Of a DNA stretch of 12,756 nt, positions 1 to 6,064 are shown one piece after another (the first letter of the stretch is position 1; every line of letters begins with the position of its first letter). The position numbers were made by a program, and so were the translations under genes. A model generated the notes under the pieces. It was not told the origin of the DNA and ran no database searches. It worked only from the letters and a program-made list of their open reading frames with translations. This stretch comes from an uncultured bacterium (GTDB taxonomy: Bacteria; Bacillota; Clostridia; Oscillospirales; Ruminococcaceae), in NCBI GenBank assembly GCA_905215595.1, contig CAJMQZ010000057.1:1-12756 (forward strand), written 5' to 3'.

Positions 1-130
1 TGCCGCAGCCAGAGGGGCCGACGAAGATGATGAACTCCTTATCCTGGATCTCCAGGTTGAAGTCGGTAACAGACGGGGCAGTTGCGCCCGGATAGATCTT
101 GTAGATGTGCTGGCAGCTAATGGAAGCCAT
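1..130 (-). CDS. ugpC: Sugar ABC transporter ATP-binding protein (UgpC/MsmK family), 5' part only
   Basis: The first 43 codons of an ABC transporter ATPase lie on the minus strand; the rest is beyond the left edge. The protein starts MASISCQHIYKIYPG and reaches the beginning of the Walker A P-loop (GPSGCG) at the window boundary. A short A-loop tyrosine region, then 'NLEIQDKEFIIFVGPSGCG', is typical of the UgpC/MsmK/MalK subgroup, whose members energise carbohydrate uptake and in Firmicutes often serve several sugar importers. A good ribosome binding site (GGAGG, around 140-144) precedes the ATG at 130-128. The gene is divergent from an AraC regulator, a common arrangement for sugar-uptake control, though regulation of this gene by that protein is inference. 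The C-terminal TOBE-like domain expected in this family cannot be seen here. Confidence 0.85.
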   Translation of the reverse strand, partial: MASISCQHIYKIYPGATAPSVTDFNLEIQDKEFIIFVGPSGCG

Positions 131-161
131 AATCGTTATCCTCCGTAAATATTTGGTGTTT

Positions 162-179
162 CACGCCCTTGACGGCGTG
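162..179. repeat. Inverted repeat CACGCC-N6-GGCGTG in the divergent intergenic region
   Basis: A perfect 6-bp inverted repeat with a 6-base spacer (CTTGAC) sits between the divergent ATPase and AraC genes. The spacer and the right arm overlap the candidate -35 of the AraC gene (TTGACG, 169-174), and the repeat lies just downstream of the candidate minus-strand start. The placement fits an operator, but AraC proteins more often bind direct repeats, so the binding partner is unknown. Confidence 0.35.
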
Positions 180-197
180 TTGTTTCGTTGGTACTAT
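169..197 (+). promoter_or_regulatory. Candidate promoter of the AraC-family gene
   Basis: TTGACG (169-174) is followed after 17 bases by TACTAT (192-197). An overlapping better -10, TATAAT at 195-200, would have a 20-base spacer. Either would give a start near 204-207 and a leader of about 50 bases before the TTG start. The -35 overlaps an inverted repeat. Confidence 0.5.
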
Positions 198-224
198 AAT
201 AACAGATAATTTTGTGATATAAAA
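196..224 (-). promoter_or_regulatory. Weak candidate promoter of the sugar ABC ATPase gene
   Basis: Read on the minus strand, TTTTAT (224-219) precedes TATTAT (201-196) with a 17-base spacer. The -35 is poor, but the segment is very AT-rich compared with its surroundings. It overlaps the opposing AraC promoter, so the two may compete. Confidence 0.3.
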
Positions 225-254
225 TAGCATTTTATTGATTAGAGGTGTCAGATA

Positions 255-1100
255 TTGCTGTTTGACTGGAACACCATCGCCGCACCGGCTGCACTGCTGG
301 ACGTACAGCTTTCCGCGCCCCGCACCCTGACCGGCGAAGGGCTGTGGGTCTGCCTTGTTTCCAGTGGCAGATGCACAGCCTCCCTGCCCGGGGCATCGGC
401 CACGCCCGCCGGCTCTGTGCTGGTGCTGCCGCCGCAGTCCGCAGCGGCGGGGCACCTGATCTTAAGCCGTGCCCCGCTCACCCTGACCCCGGAGGACAGC
501 TGCCACCTGCTGTGCGTCCAGCTGACCGGGCAGGCCAGCGTGCAGTTTTTGAACGGCCTGCGGGAGCTGCCCTACCTTGCCAAAGGCGAGACCTGCCCTG
601 CCGCCGCTGAGCTGATGGGGCGCCTTGCCGAGGAAAAGCCCACCCACAGCCGTGCCCGCAGCCAGCTGGTCTTTGCCCTGCTGTGCGAGCTGGCAGATGC
701 AGACAGCGCCGCGCCCGCCCTGCCGCCGCTGGTGCAGGCCGCCATTGAGGATATCCGCGCCAACTACGCGGGACTGTACGGCGTGGAGGAACTCAGCGAG
801 CGGCTGGGCGTCTCCAAAAGCCATCTGGTGCGCACCTTTACCGCCGCCGTAGGCGTGCCGCCGGGCAAATACCTGACCACCGTGCGCATCGAGGCCGCGC
901 AGCGGCTGCTGCTGCACCGGGAGTACACACTGGACGTGGTGGCCAGCCTGTGCGGCTTTTCCGGGGCCAACTACCTGTGCCGGGTCTTCAAAAAAGAAAC
1001 CGGCCAGTCCCCTGCACAATGGCGGGCACTGACCGGTCGCGCCGCACAGGCCGGACTTACGCCCGAGGAGACCGTGCGGGAACAGGAGATGTATATTTAA
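255..1100 (+). CDS. AraC-family transcriptional regulator
   Basis: A 281-residue regulator with the standard AraC layout. Residues 1-150 form a poorly conserved, probably cupin-like sensor region. The C-terminal hundred residues carry two helix-turn-helix motifs: the first around 177-197 (VEELSERLGVSKSHLVRTF) and the second around 225-247 (TLDVVASLCGFSGANYLCRVF), followed by the family tail GQSPAQWR. The start is TTG at 255: an in-frame stop (TAG, 240-242) lies just upstream, there is no ATG between, and AGAGGTG at 241-247 is a suitably placed ribosome binding site. It is divergent from a sugar ABC ATPase, so control of carbohydrate uptake is a reasonable guess, but the ligand is not evident. 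Its stop codon overlaps that of the convergent MATE gene. The protein is rich in Ala and Cys, and its N-terminus does not match a sensor domain I can name. Confidence 0.9.
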   Translation: MLFDWNTIAAPAALLDVQLSAPRTLTGEGLWVCLVSSGRCTASLPGASATPAGSVLVLPPQSAAAGHLILSRAPLTLTPEDSCHLLCVQLTGQASVQFLNGLRELPYLAKGETCPAAAELMGRLAEEKPTHSRARSQLVFALLCELADADSAAPALPPLVQAAIEDIRANYAGLYGVEELSERLGVSKSHLVRTFTAAVGVPPGKYLTTVRIEAAQRLLLHREYTLDVVASLCGFSGANYLCRVFKKETGQSPAQWRALTGRAAQAGLTPEETVREQEMYI

Positions 1101-2398
1101 GCCGTCTCGGCCTTTTTTCTGCGCAGCAAAAACAGGGTCAGCAGCGCGGTGAGCAGCTCCGAGGCCGGGAAGGCAGCCCACACGCCCGGCATCCCGAACA
1201 CCGCGCTCAGCACCAGTGAGCAGGCCACAATGGCCACCATACCGCGGCAGATAGAGGTAACGGAGGCCTCCACCGGGCGGTTCACGGCGCTCAGATAGCC
1301 CGCCGCCATAATGTTAAAGCCCGCAAAGAAATAGCCCACAAAGTACATCCGCATCCCGGTGTGGGCGTACTGCGCCATCTGCACCGAGTTTTCGCTGTTG
1401 AACCAGCTTACAAGGGGATCGGTCAGGCCGAACACCGCAGCGTACAGCACCGCCGCCAGCACCAGCACCGTGCCGCTGCCCAGCAGCAGCAGTTTCCGCG
1501 CCCCGGCGTGGTCGTTCTGGCCGTAGCAGCGGCTCACAAGCGGCTGTGCGCCCTGTGCCACACCGTTGAAGATGGCGGTAGCCACCAGCGCAAAGTTTGC
1601 CACCACGCCGTAGGCTGCTACGCCCACGTTGCCTGCCAGCCCCAGCAGCAGAAAGTTGAACACTGTGGTGGTCACACCGGAGGAAAGCTCGCCCACAAAG
1701 CCGGAGATGCCCAGCTGACAGCTCTGCGCCAGCAGCCTTGCCGAGGGCATCTGCCGCACGAATTGCAGGGTGTTTTCCTTTTTAAGGAAATGGCGGCTGC
1801 AAATGGCGATGCTGATGATAGGCGAAACCGCCGTTGCCAGCGCCGCACCGGCCAAGCCCAGCCCCAAGGGGAACATGAAGATATAGTCGAACACCACGTT
1901 GAACAGGCTGCCGCTCAAGGTCGCCACCATGGCAAGGGAGGGGTCGCCGTCGTTGCGGACAAAGGCCGAAACGATGTAGTTGCACATAAAAAAAGGAGTG
2001 AACAGCAGAAAGATGCGGGCGTAGGGAATGCCCAGCGCCACGATGCCCGCATCGCCGCCCATGAGCCGCAGCAGCGCCCCGGGCACAAAGGCACCCGCCA
2101 GCATCCACGGAATAGACGCCAACGCGGCGCACAGGATGGCGTTGGAAAAATACCGCTGCCCCCGGGCATCGTTCTGCGCCTTGGCAATGGCGTAGCGGGT
2201 GGCCGAGCCCAGCGCGATCATGGAGCCAATGGCAAAAATAAAGTTATAAATGGGCAGGCAGAGATTGAGCAGAGTAACGCCGTCTGTACCGGCGGCCTGC
2301 GCAATAAAATAGGTATCGGCCAGAATATAGCACGAAGTGCCCAGCAGACCAAAAATATTCTGCGAGACATATTTAAAGAACTGTTTTGTCAGATCCAT
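1097..2398 (-). CDS. MATE-family multidrug/cation efflux transporter
   Basis: A 433-residue, very hydrophobic inner-membrane protein with about twelve predicted transmembrane helices. The N-terminus (MDLTKQFFKYVSQNIFGLLG, then SCYILADTYFIAQAAG) and the internal repeat around GISGFVGELSSGVTTTVFN are typical of Clostridial MATE transporters, which export drugs or metabolites using a Na+ or H+ gradient. The frame remains open upstream to 2449, but a near-consensus promoter (-10 at 2440-2445) implies a transcript start near 2433. I therefore chose the ATG at 2398-2396, preceded by AAGGGAAAAG. Substrate cannot be deduced. The TAA (1099-1097) overlaps the TAA of the convergent AraC gene, leaving no room for a terminator between them. 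Confidence 0.93.
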   Translation of the reverse strand: MDLTKQFFKYVSQNIFGLLGTSCYILADTYFIAQAAGTDGVTLLNLCLPIYNFIFAIGSMIALGSATRYAIAKAQNDARGQRYFSNAILCAALASIPWMLAGAFVPGALLRLMGGDAGIVALGIPYARIFLLFTPFFMCNYIVSAFVRNDGDPSLAMVATLSGSLFNVVFDYIFMFPLGLGLAGAALATAVSPIISIAICSRHFLKKENTLQFVRQMPSARLLAQSCQLGISGFVGELSSGVTTTVFNFLLLGLAGNVGVAAYGVVANFALVATAIFNGVAQGAQPLVSRCYGQNDHAGARKLLLLGSGTVLVLAAVLYAAVFGLTDPLVSWFNSENSVQMAQYAHTGMRMYFVGYFFAGFNIMAAGYLSAVNRPVEASVTSICRGMVAIVACSLVLSAVFGMPGVWAAFPASELLTALLTLFLLRRKKAETA

Positions 2399-2439
2399 AC
2401 ACTTTTCCCTTTTTTCCCTGTTTTTGCATACGTCTGGAA

Positions 2440-2468
2440 ATTGTAGCATATCTGCCGCTGCAAGTCAA
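2440..2468 (-). promoter_or_regulatory. Strong sigma-A promoter of the MATE gene
   Basis: On the minus strand TTGACT (2468-2463), a 17-base spacer and TACAAT (2445-2440) form a near-consensus vegetative promoter. The expected start is near 2433, giving a 5' leader of about 35 bases before the ATG at 2398. Confidence 0.75.
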
Positions 2469-2504
2469 CCGCAAAACCCGCCCATTACCGTATAAAAGAA
2501 GCAG

Positions 2505-2533
2505 TTGCGCACAGCGCCCTGCGGGTGTATACT
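2505..2533 (+). promoter_or_regulatory. Sigma-A promoter of the PfkB kinase gene
   Basis: TTGCGC (2505-2510), 17 bases, then TATACT (2528-2533). The predicted start near 2540 falls at the first base of a perfect inverted repeat. It is divergent from the MATE promoter, the two -35 boxes being about 36 bases apart. Confidence 0.65.
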
Positions 2534-2539
2534 GAACAC

Positions 2540-2556
2540 TGCCGCACCCTGCGGCA
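2540..2556. repeat. Perfect 7-bp inverted repeat at the PfkB transcription start (possible operator)
   Basis: TGCCGCA, loop CCC, TGCGGCA. It covers the predicted +1 to +17 of the kinase transcript. At this position a repressor could block initiation, or the RNA hairpin could protect the 5' end. A related sequence (CCCTGCGG) also occurs at 2517-2524 between the -35 and -10, so two half-related sites may exist. Confidence 0.4.
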
Positions 2557-2584
2557 CACCTGTATGCAGAAAGGAAGAAGCCCT

Positions 2585-3571
2585 ATGTCCGACAGGATCT
2601 TATTTTCCATCGGCGAAGCGCTGATCGATATGATCCCCTCCCGGGTGGGGTGCAGCTTTGACGAAGTACCCGCCTTCAGCCCCCGGGTGGGCGGTGCCCC
2701 GGCCAATGTCTGCGCCGCCGTTGCCCGGCTGGGCGGCCGCAGTGCGCTGCTGAGCCAACTGGGCGACGACCCCTTTGGCCACAAGATCGCCCGGGTGCTG
2801 GCCGGATGCGGCGTGGAGCTTTCTCATCTGGAATTTACCGGCAAAGCCAGCACCGCGCTGGCCTTCGTCAGTTTAGCGGAAAACGGCGAGCGCACCTTCA
2901 GCTTCTGCCGCAAGCCCTCCGCAGACCTGCTGTACGCCCCGGAGCAGATCGACCCGGGCTGGTTCTCGCAGGCATTTGCCCTGCATTTTTGCAGCGTCTC
3001 ACTGGTGGACAGCCCCATGCGCTACGCCCATCTGGCTGCCATCACTGCCGCGCGGGAGGCGGGCGCCATCCTCAGCTTTGACCCCAATCTCCGCTTCCCC
3101 CTCTGGCCGGACCGGGAGCAGCTGCGCCAGACCGTGTGGCAGTTTCTCCCCCTGACCCATATCCTGAAGCTCTCGGACGAGGAGTTACCCTTCCTTACCG
3201 GCACCGAGGATATTGAAGCCGCGCTGCCCGCGCTCTTTACCGGAGATGTGCAGCTGGTGCTGTTCACCTGTGGCAGCAAGGGTGCCCGCGCCTATACCCG
3301 TACCGCCAGTGCCCGCGCCCGCAGCCCCAAAGTGACGGCGGTGGACACCACCGGCGCGGGGGACGGCTTTATCGGCTCGTTTCTGTGGCAGCTGCAGCGG
3401 GACGGCGTGACCGCCGCCGAGCTGCCAAAGCTTTCCCGCAAGCGCCTGACCGAGTATCTGGCCTTTTCCAACCGCTTCTGCGCTATCAGCGTGCAGCGCC
3501 ACGGCGCGCTCGACAGCTACCCCACCTTGGCACAGATGGAGCAGCCAGAAACCGATTTTCCCCTGCCTTGA
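2585..3571 (+). CDS. PfkB-family carbohydrate kinase, fructokinase-like
   Basis: A 328-residue cytoplasmic ribokinase-fold sugar kinase. Visible motifs: the substrate-binding N-terminal signature GGAPANVCAAVARLGG (36-51), DPNLRFPLW (166-174), typical of fructokinases, and the C-terminal ATP/anion-hole signature DTTGAGDGF (254-262) with catalytic Asp260. The likely reaction is ATP-dependent phosphorylation of fructose to fructose 6-phosphate; a related ketose or nucleoside substrate cannot be excluded. The frame is open from 2525, but that point lies inside the promoter. The ATG at 2585 follows AAAGGAAG (2569-2576) and gives the usual family N-terminus (SIGEALIDMIP). The gene is probably monocistronic, as PAP2 begins 92 bases downstream behind its own AT-rich promoter region. 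Neighbouring sugar transport and regulatory genes fit a catabolic role. Confidence 0.9.
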   Translation: MSDRILFSIGEALIDMIPSRVGCSFDEVPAFSPRVGGAPANVCAAVARLGGRSALLSQLGDDPFGHKIARVLAGCGVELSHLEFTGKASTALAFVSLAENGERTFSFCRKPSADLLYAPEQIDPGWFSQAFALHFCSVSLVDSPMRYAHLAAITAAREAGAILSFDPNLRFPLWPDREQLRQTVWQFLPLTHILKLSDEELPFLTGTEDIEAALPALFTGDVQLVLFTCGSKGARAYTRTASARARSPKVTAVDTTGAGDGFIGSFLWQLQRDGVTAAELPKLSRKRLTEYLAFSNRFCAISVQRHGALDSYPTLAQMEQPETDFPLP

Positions 3572-3591
3572 GGGCAAATTTACAGCACATT

Positions 3592-3621
3592 TTGTATTTT
3601 TTAATATTTATATGCTATATT
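3592..3621 (+). promoter_or_regulatory. Candidate promoter of the PAP2 phosphatase gene
   Basis: TTGTAT (3592-3597), 18 bases, TATATT (3616-3621), in an AT-rich island between two GC-rich genes. A second possible -10, TATAAA, lies at 3623-3628. Confidence 0.45.
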
Positions 3622-3663
3622 GTATAAAAAGTCCGTTCTTTCACCACCCAAAAGGAGGAACCC

Positions 3664-4200
3664 ATGCCCTTTGAGTTTGCTTTTCTGGACTGGCTGTACC
3701 AGTTCCGCAACCCGGTAATGAACACGATCTCCATCTTTTTTGATTACGCCGGTGCTCACGGCGAGATCTGGATCGTGTTCACCCTGCTGCTTCTGCTCTT
3801 CCGGCGCACCCGCAAAGCGGGCTTTGCCATGGCGGTGGCGCTGGTGCTGTACATGGCGACAGGGCACTTTTTCCTCAAGCCGCTGTTCGCCCGCCCTCGC
3901 CCCTGCGATATCAACACCTCCATCACCATGCTGGTGGCACGCCCGCATGGACACTCCTTCCCCTCCGGGCACACCGCCTCCGGGGTGGCGGCTGCCTACG
4001 CGCTCTGGCTGCAAAACCGAAAGCTGGGCGCGCCCGCGCTGGTGCTGGCAGCTTTTATCGCCTTTACCCGGCTGTACCTCTATGTGCACTTCCCCACCGA
4101 TGTCCTCGGCGGCGCGGTGCTGGGTATCGCTTTGGGCACTGCGGCCTCCGCATTCGCAAACTATATGGCGAATCGTTTCAAGAAACAACAAATTGTATAA
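3664..4200 (+). CDS. PAP2-superfamily membrane phosphatase (lipid phosphatase type)
   Basis: A 178-residue integral membrane protein with the complete three-part PAP2 active site: K-x6-RP at 72-80 (KPLFARPRP), PSGH at 100-103 with the phosphate-transition-state His103, and R-x5-H-x3-D at 136-146 with nucleophile His142 and Asp146. About five to six hydrophobic segments (roughly 22-46, 52-72, 104-116, 122-135, 148-168) place the catalytic loops at the outer face of the membrane. Such small PAP2 proteins dephosphorylate undecaprenyl pyrophosphate, phosphatidylglycerol phosphate or phosphatidic acid; which one applies here cannot be told. The ATG at 3664 follows an excellent AAAGGAGG (3651-3658). 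It ends shortly before a strong terminator. Confidence 0.92.
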   Translation: MPFEFAFLDWLYQFRNPVMNTISIFFDYAGAHGEIWIVFTLLLLLFRRTRKAGFAMAVALVLYMATGHFFLKPLFARPRPCDINTSITMLVARPHGHSFPSGHTASGVAAAYALWLQNRKLGAPALVLAAFIAFTRLYLYVHFPTDVLGGAVLGIALGTAASAFANYMANRFKKQQIV

Positions 4201-4259
4201 AAGTTCACGTACCTTTTATTGCAACTGCCATTTCCCTCTACGACCCCTCCCATGAAAAT

Positions 4260-4295
4260 GCAATGCCGGAGCGTCCGCAGACGCTCCGGCATTGC
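4260..4295. terminator. Intrinsic terminator between convergent genes, probably bidirectional
   Basis: A perfect 16-bp stem (4260-4275 with 4280-4295) closes a 4-base loop CGCA. The plus-strand tail (TCTATTT) and the minus-strand tail (ATTTTC, after CATTGC) are both modestly T-rich. It sits between the PAP2 gene and the end of the unknown 171-residue gene, serving both. Confidence 0.8.
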
Positions 4296-4322
4296 TCTAT
4301 TTAAAATAATTTTTCCGCTGAA

Positions 4323-4350
4323 AATATCCAGAGCACAAGCGGCGGATATT
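4323..4350. repeat. Inverted repeat AATATCC-N14-GGATATT downstream of the unknown gene
   Basis: A perfect 7-bp inverted repeat lying 21 bases beyond the stop of the minus-strand unknown gene and before the main terminator. The stem is AT-rich and its loop long; it could be a 3' RNA-stabilising hairpin or chance. Confidence 0.25.
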
Positions 4351-4370
4351 CCAAATCGTCCCGCTTAAAA

Positions 4371-4886
4371 TTATTCCTCCGGGAGCTGTACTTTCCGGTT
4401 CTGTGCCGGGTCCCAGCACACCAGCTCCAACCGACTGCCCGCAGGCAGGGCGGTGTCCGGCTTTGCCGCCTGCCAGCAGCGCTTGAGCACCGCAGCGGCT
4501 GCGGCATCCTCTGCGCCGGGCAGCTCGGTGCACAGCACCGTGCCCTGCCAGCCGTTTTCCGTATAAAGGCTCAGTGCGCCCGCCTTGCCGTCCAGAATGG
4601 CGGTGATGTCCTGCTGCAGCTGCGCGTAGCCCTCGGCGGTGGCGGCGTACTCGCCGTGCCACTTTTCAAAAAACACCGAGAACTCTCCGCACAGTTCAAT
4701 CAGCAGATCCTCTGTGCCGGAGGGGCTTTGCACCACCAGCGCCAGATCCTGCTCCTCCATATAGTCAAAGTCCGGGTCGTCCCATGTGTGCACGGTGACT
4801 TGCTGCCGGCTGAGCAGCATCAGCAGCTCCCCCTGCTTTTCAGCGGTGTCAAAATCGCCCTGCGGGCTGTTCCAATCTGTGTTCAT
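4371..4886 (-). CDS. Hypothetical protein, last gene of the rlmD-diguanylate cyclase operon
   Basis: A 171-residue acidic, soluble protein with no signal peptide or transmembrane segment. I do not recognise a named domain. The middle (around 64-95, IELCGEFSVFFEKWHGEYAA, then YAQLQQDITAILDGKAGALSLY) alternates strand-like and helical stretches with conserved-looking Trp, His and Gly, and recalls small uncharacterised Firmicute proteins carrying a 'EF..FF..WH.HY' core. That resemblance is from memory only. The ATG at 4886-4884 is chosen because GGAGG lies about 8 bases upstream. The frame continues upstream to a TTG at 4946 that overlaps the TGA of the diguanylate cyclase gene, so a coupled start making 20 extra residues is a lesser alternative. 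Co-transcription with the c-di-GMP synthase suggests, but does not show, a functional link. Confidence 0.75.
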   Translation of the reverse strand: MNTDWNSPQGDFDTAEKQGELLMLLSRQQVTVHTWDDPDFDYMEEQDLALVVQSPSGTEDLLIELCGEFSVFFEKWHGEYAATAEGYAQLQQDITAILDGKAGALSLYTENGWQGTVLCTELPGAEDAAAAAVLKRCWQAAKPDTALPAGSRLELVCWDPAQNRKVQLPEE

Positions 4887-4942
4887 CGGTGTTCCTCCGT
4901 TTTTCTGTTGTACGGGCGGGGTTTCCCCGCTGTATGATCCGT

Positions 4943-6058
4943 TCAATCCTTCTCCCCGCTGTCTGCGTGCTTTGCCGCTGCGGCGCGGGCCTTCTGCTCT
5001 TTTTTGGCGCAGTAGAGCGCGCGGTCGGCGCGGTCCTTCACGGTGACCACGTCCTCCCCGGAAAAGGCGGCAGAGCCAAGGGAGACTGTCGGCAAAATGG
5101 TAAGCACCTTGCGCCGTTCCGCCAGCAAGCGCTGCAACGCCGCTGCGCAGCGGGCTTCGTTTTCCTCGTCCTTCAGCAGCACGCAGAATTCATCGCCGCC
5201 AATGCGGTAGCAGTAGCCGCAGCGGGCATAGGCTTTTTTGATGCAGTCCGCGATCTCGGCAAGGCAGACGTCCCCCTGTAAATGGCCGTAGCGGTCGTTG
5301 ACCTGCTTGAAGTCATCCACATCGAACACCACCAGCACCCCGCCGCTGCGGCGCATCTCGGCGGTGCGGTTCAGGTAGCTGTTCTGGTTCAACAGCCCGG
5401 TCAGCGCGTCCAGCTGGTTCCACATCTCGCTGCAATAGATATAGTACAGCACCGACAGCAGGGTGACGCACAGCCATGTGACGTGCAGCGCCGGAAACGC
5501 GATCTGGATCACGGTCTCCGCGCCCAGAAACAGGATCAGCGGGTAGATCAGCGGATGGCTGCGGTTCTGAAAAGCCGCTGCCGTGCGCACCGTAGCCGCC
5601 ATAAGGTACAGCATGGAGGCATAATACATGATGACATAAATGTAAAAGTGCTCGCCCCGGGCATAAATGTTCTCTGCGCTCACCGAGAACACCGGCCCAT
5701 AGGGCAGCGTTGCCGCCAGAAAAAGCAGGTACACACCCTCGCAGCACACCGCCGCCTTGAACCCGCGCCGGACGATGGATTTTTTGTCCAGCACATACAC
5801 AAGGCACAGCGCCACCGCCGGTGTCAGCCCGAAGCCCAGATAGTTGGACAAAATATTCAGCCAGCGGCAGCCCGGCGGGGCACCGTCCACCACGATGGTG
5901 ATGACCTCCAGCACCGAGATGCACGCAATGAGCACAAATGCCAGAAGAAAGCCGCGCTTCTGCTTTTTATTCAAAGATTCGCTCAGCTTTGTAAGAAGGC
6001 ACATAAAGCCAAGCACAAAAAGGTCGATGGTCGTTAAAATAAAAAAATATCTATCCAT
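4943..6058 (-). CDS. Membrane-anchored diguanylate cyclase (GGDEF domain)
   Basis: A 371-residue protein that should make the second messenger c-di-GMP from two GTP. The N-terminal 210 residues hold about seven hydrophobic helices (roughly 5-25, 36-57, 70-90, 100-118, 137-160, 170-190, 192-208), an integral membrane sensor of unknown ligand. The cytoplasmic GGDEF domain follows: DALTGLLNQ (217-225), FDVDDFKQVNDRYGH (245-259) with metal-binding Asp, and an intact GGDEF signature at 287-291, ending ADRALYCAK. The inhibitory I-site RxxD expected nine residues before the signature is absent (ARCG at 278-281), so classical product inhibition is unlikely. The ATG at 6058-6056 lies only 6 bases after the stop of the rRNA methyltransferase gene, with a weak ribosome binding site (GAGCGAGA), implying translational coupling. 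No EAL or HD-GYP partner is visible here. Confidence 0.93.
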   Translation of the reverse strand: MDRYFFILTTIDLFVLGFMCLLTKLSESLNKKQKRGFLLAFVLIACISVLEVITIVVDGAPPGCRWLNILSNYLGFGLTPAVALCLVYVLDKKSIVRRGFKAAVCCEGVYLLFLAATLPYGPVFSVSAENIYARGEHFYIYVIMYYASMLYLMAATVRTAAAFQNRSHPLIYPLILFLGAETVIQIAFPALHVTWLCVTLLSVLYYIYCSEMWNQLDALTGLLNQNSYLNRTAEMRRSGGVLVVFDVDDFKQVNDRYGHLQGDVCLAEIADCIKKAYARCGYCYRIGGDEFCVLLKDEENEARCAAALQRLLAERRKVLTILPTVSLGSAAFSGEDVVTVKDRADRALYCAKKEQKARAAAAKHADSGEKD

Positions 6059-6064
6059 TGCAGA

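Noticed and set aside
1361..2446. A 361-codon open frame opposite the MATE gene
   Set aside because: Antisense of a clear transporter; Gln/His/Arg-rich translation without recognisable features.
2399..2449. A 17-residue upstream extension of the MATE protein
   Set aside because: It begins upstream of the predicted transcription start (near 2433) and adds a highly charged segment not typical of the family.
2525..2584. A 20-residue upstream extension of the PfkB kinase
   Set aside because: The upstream start lies inside the predicted promoter, and the ATG at 2585 has a good ribosome binding site and the family N-terminus.
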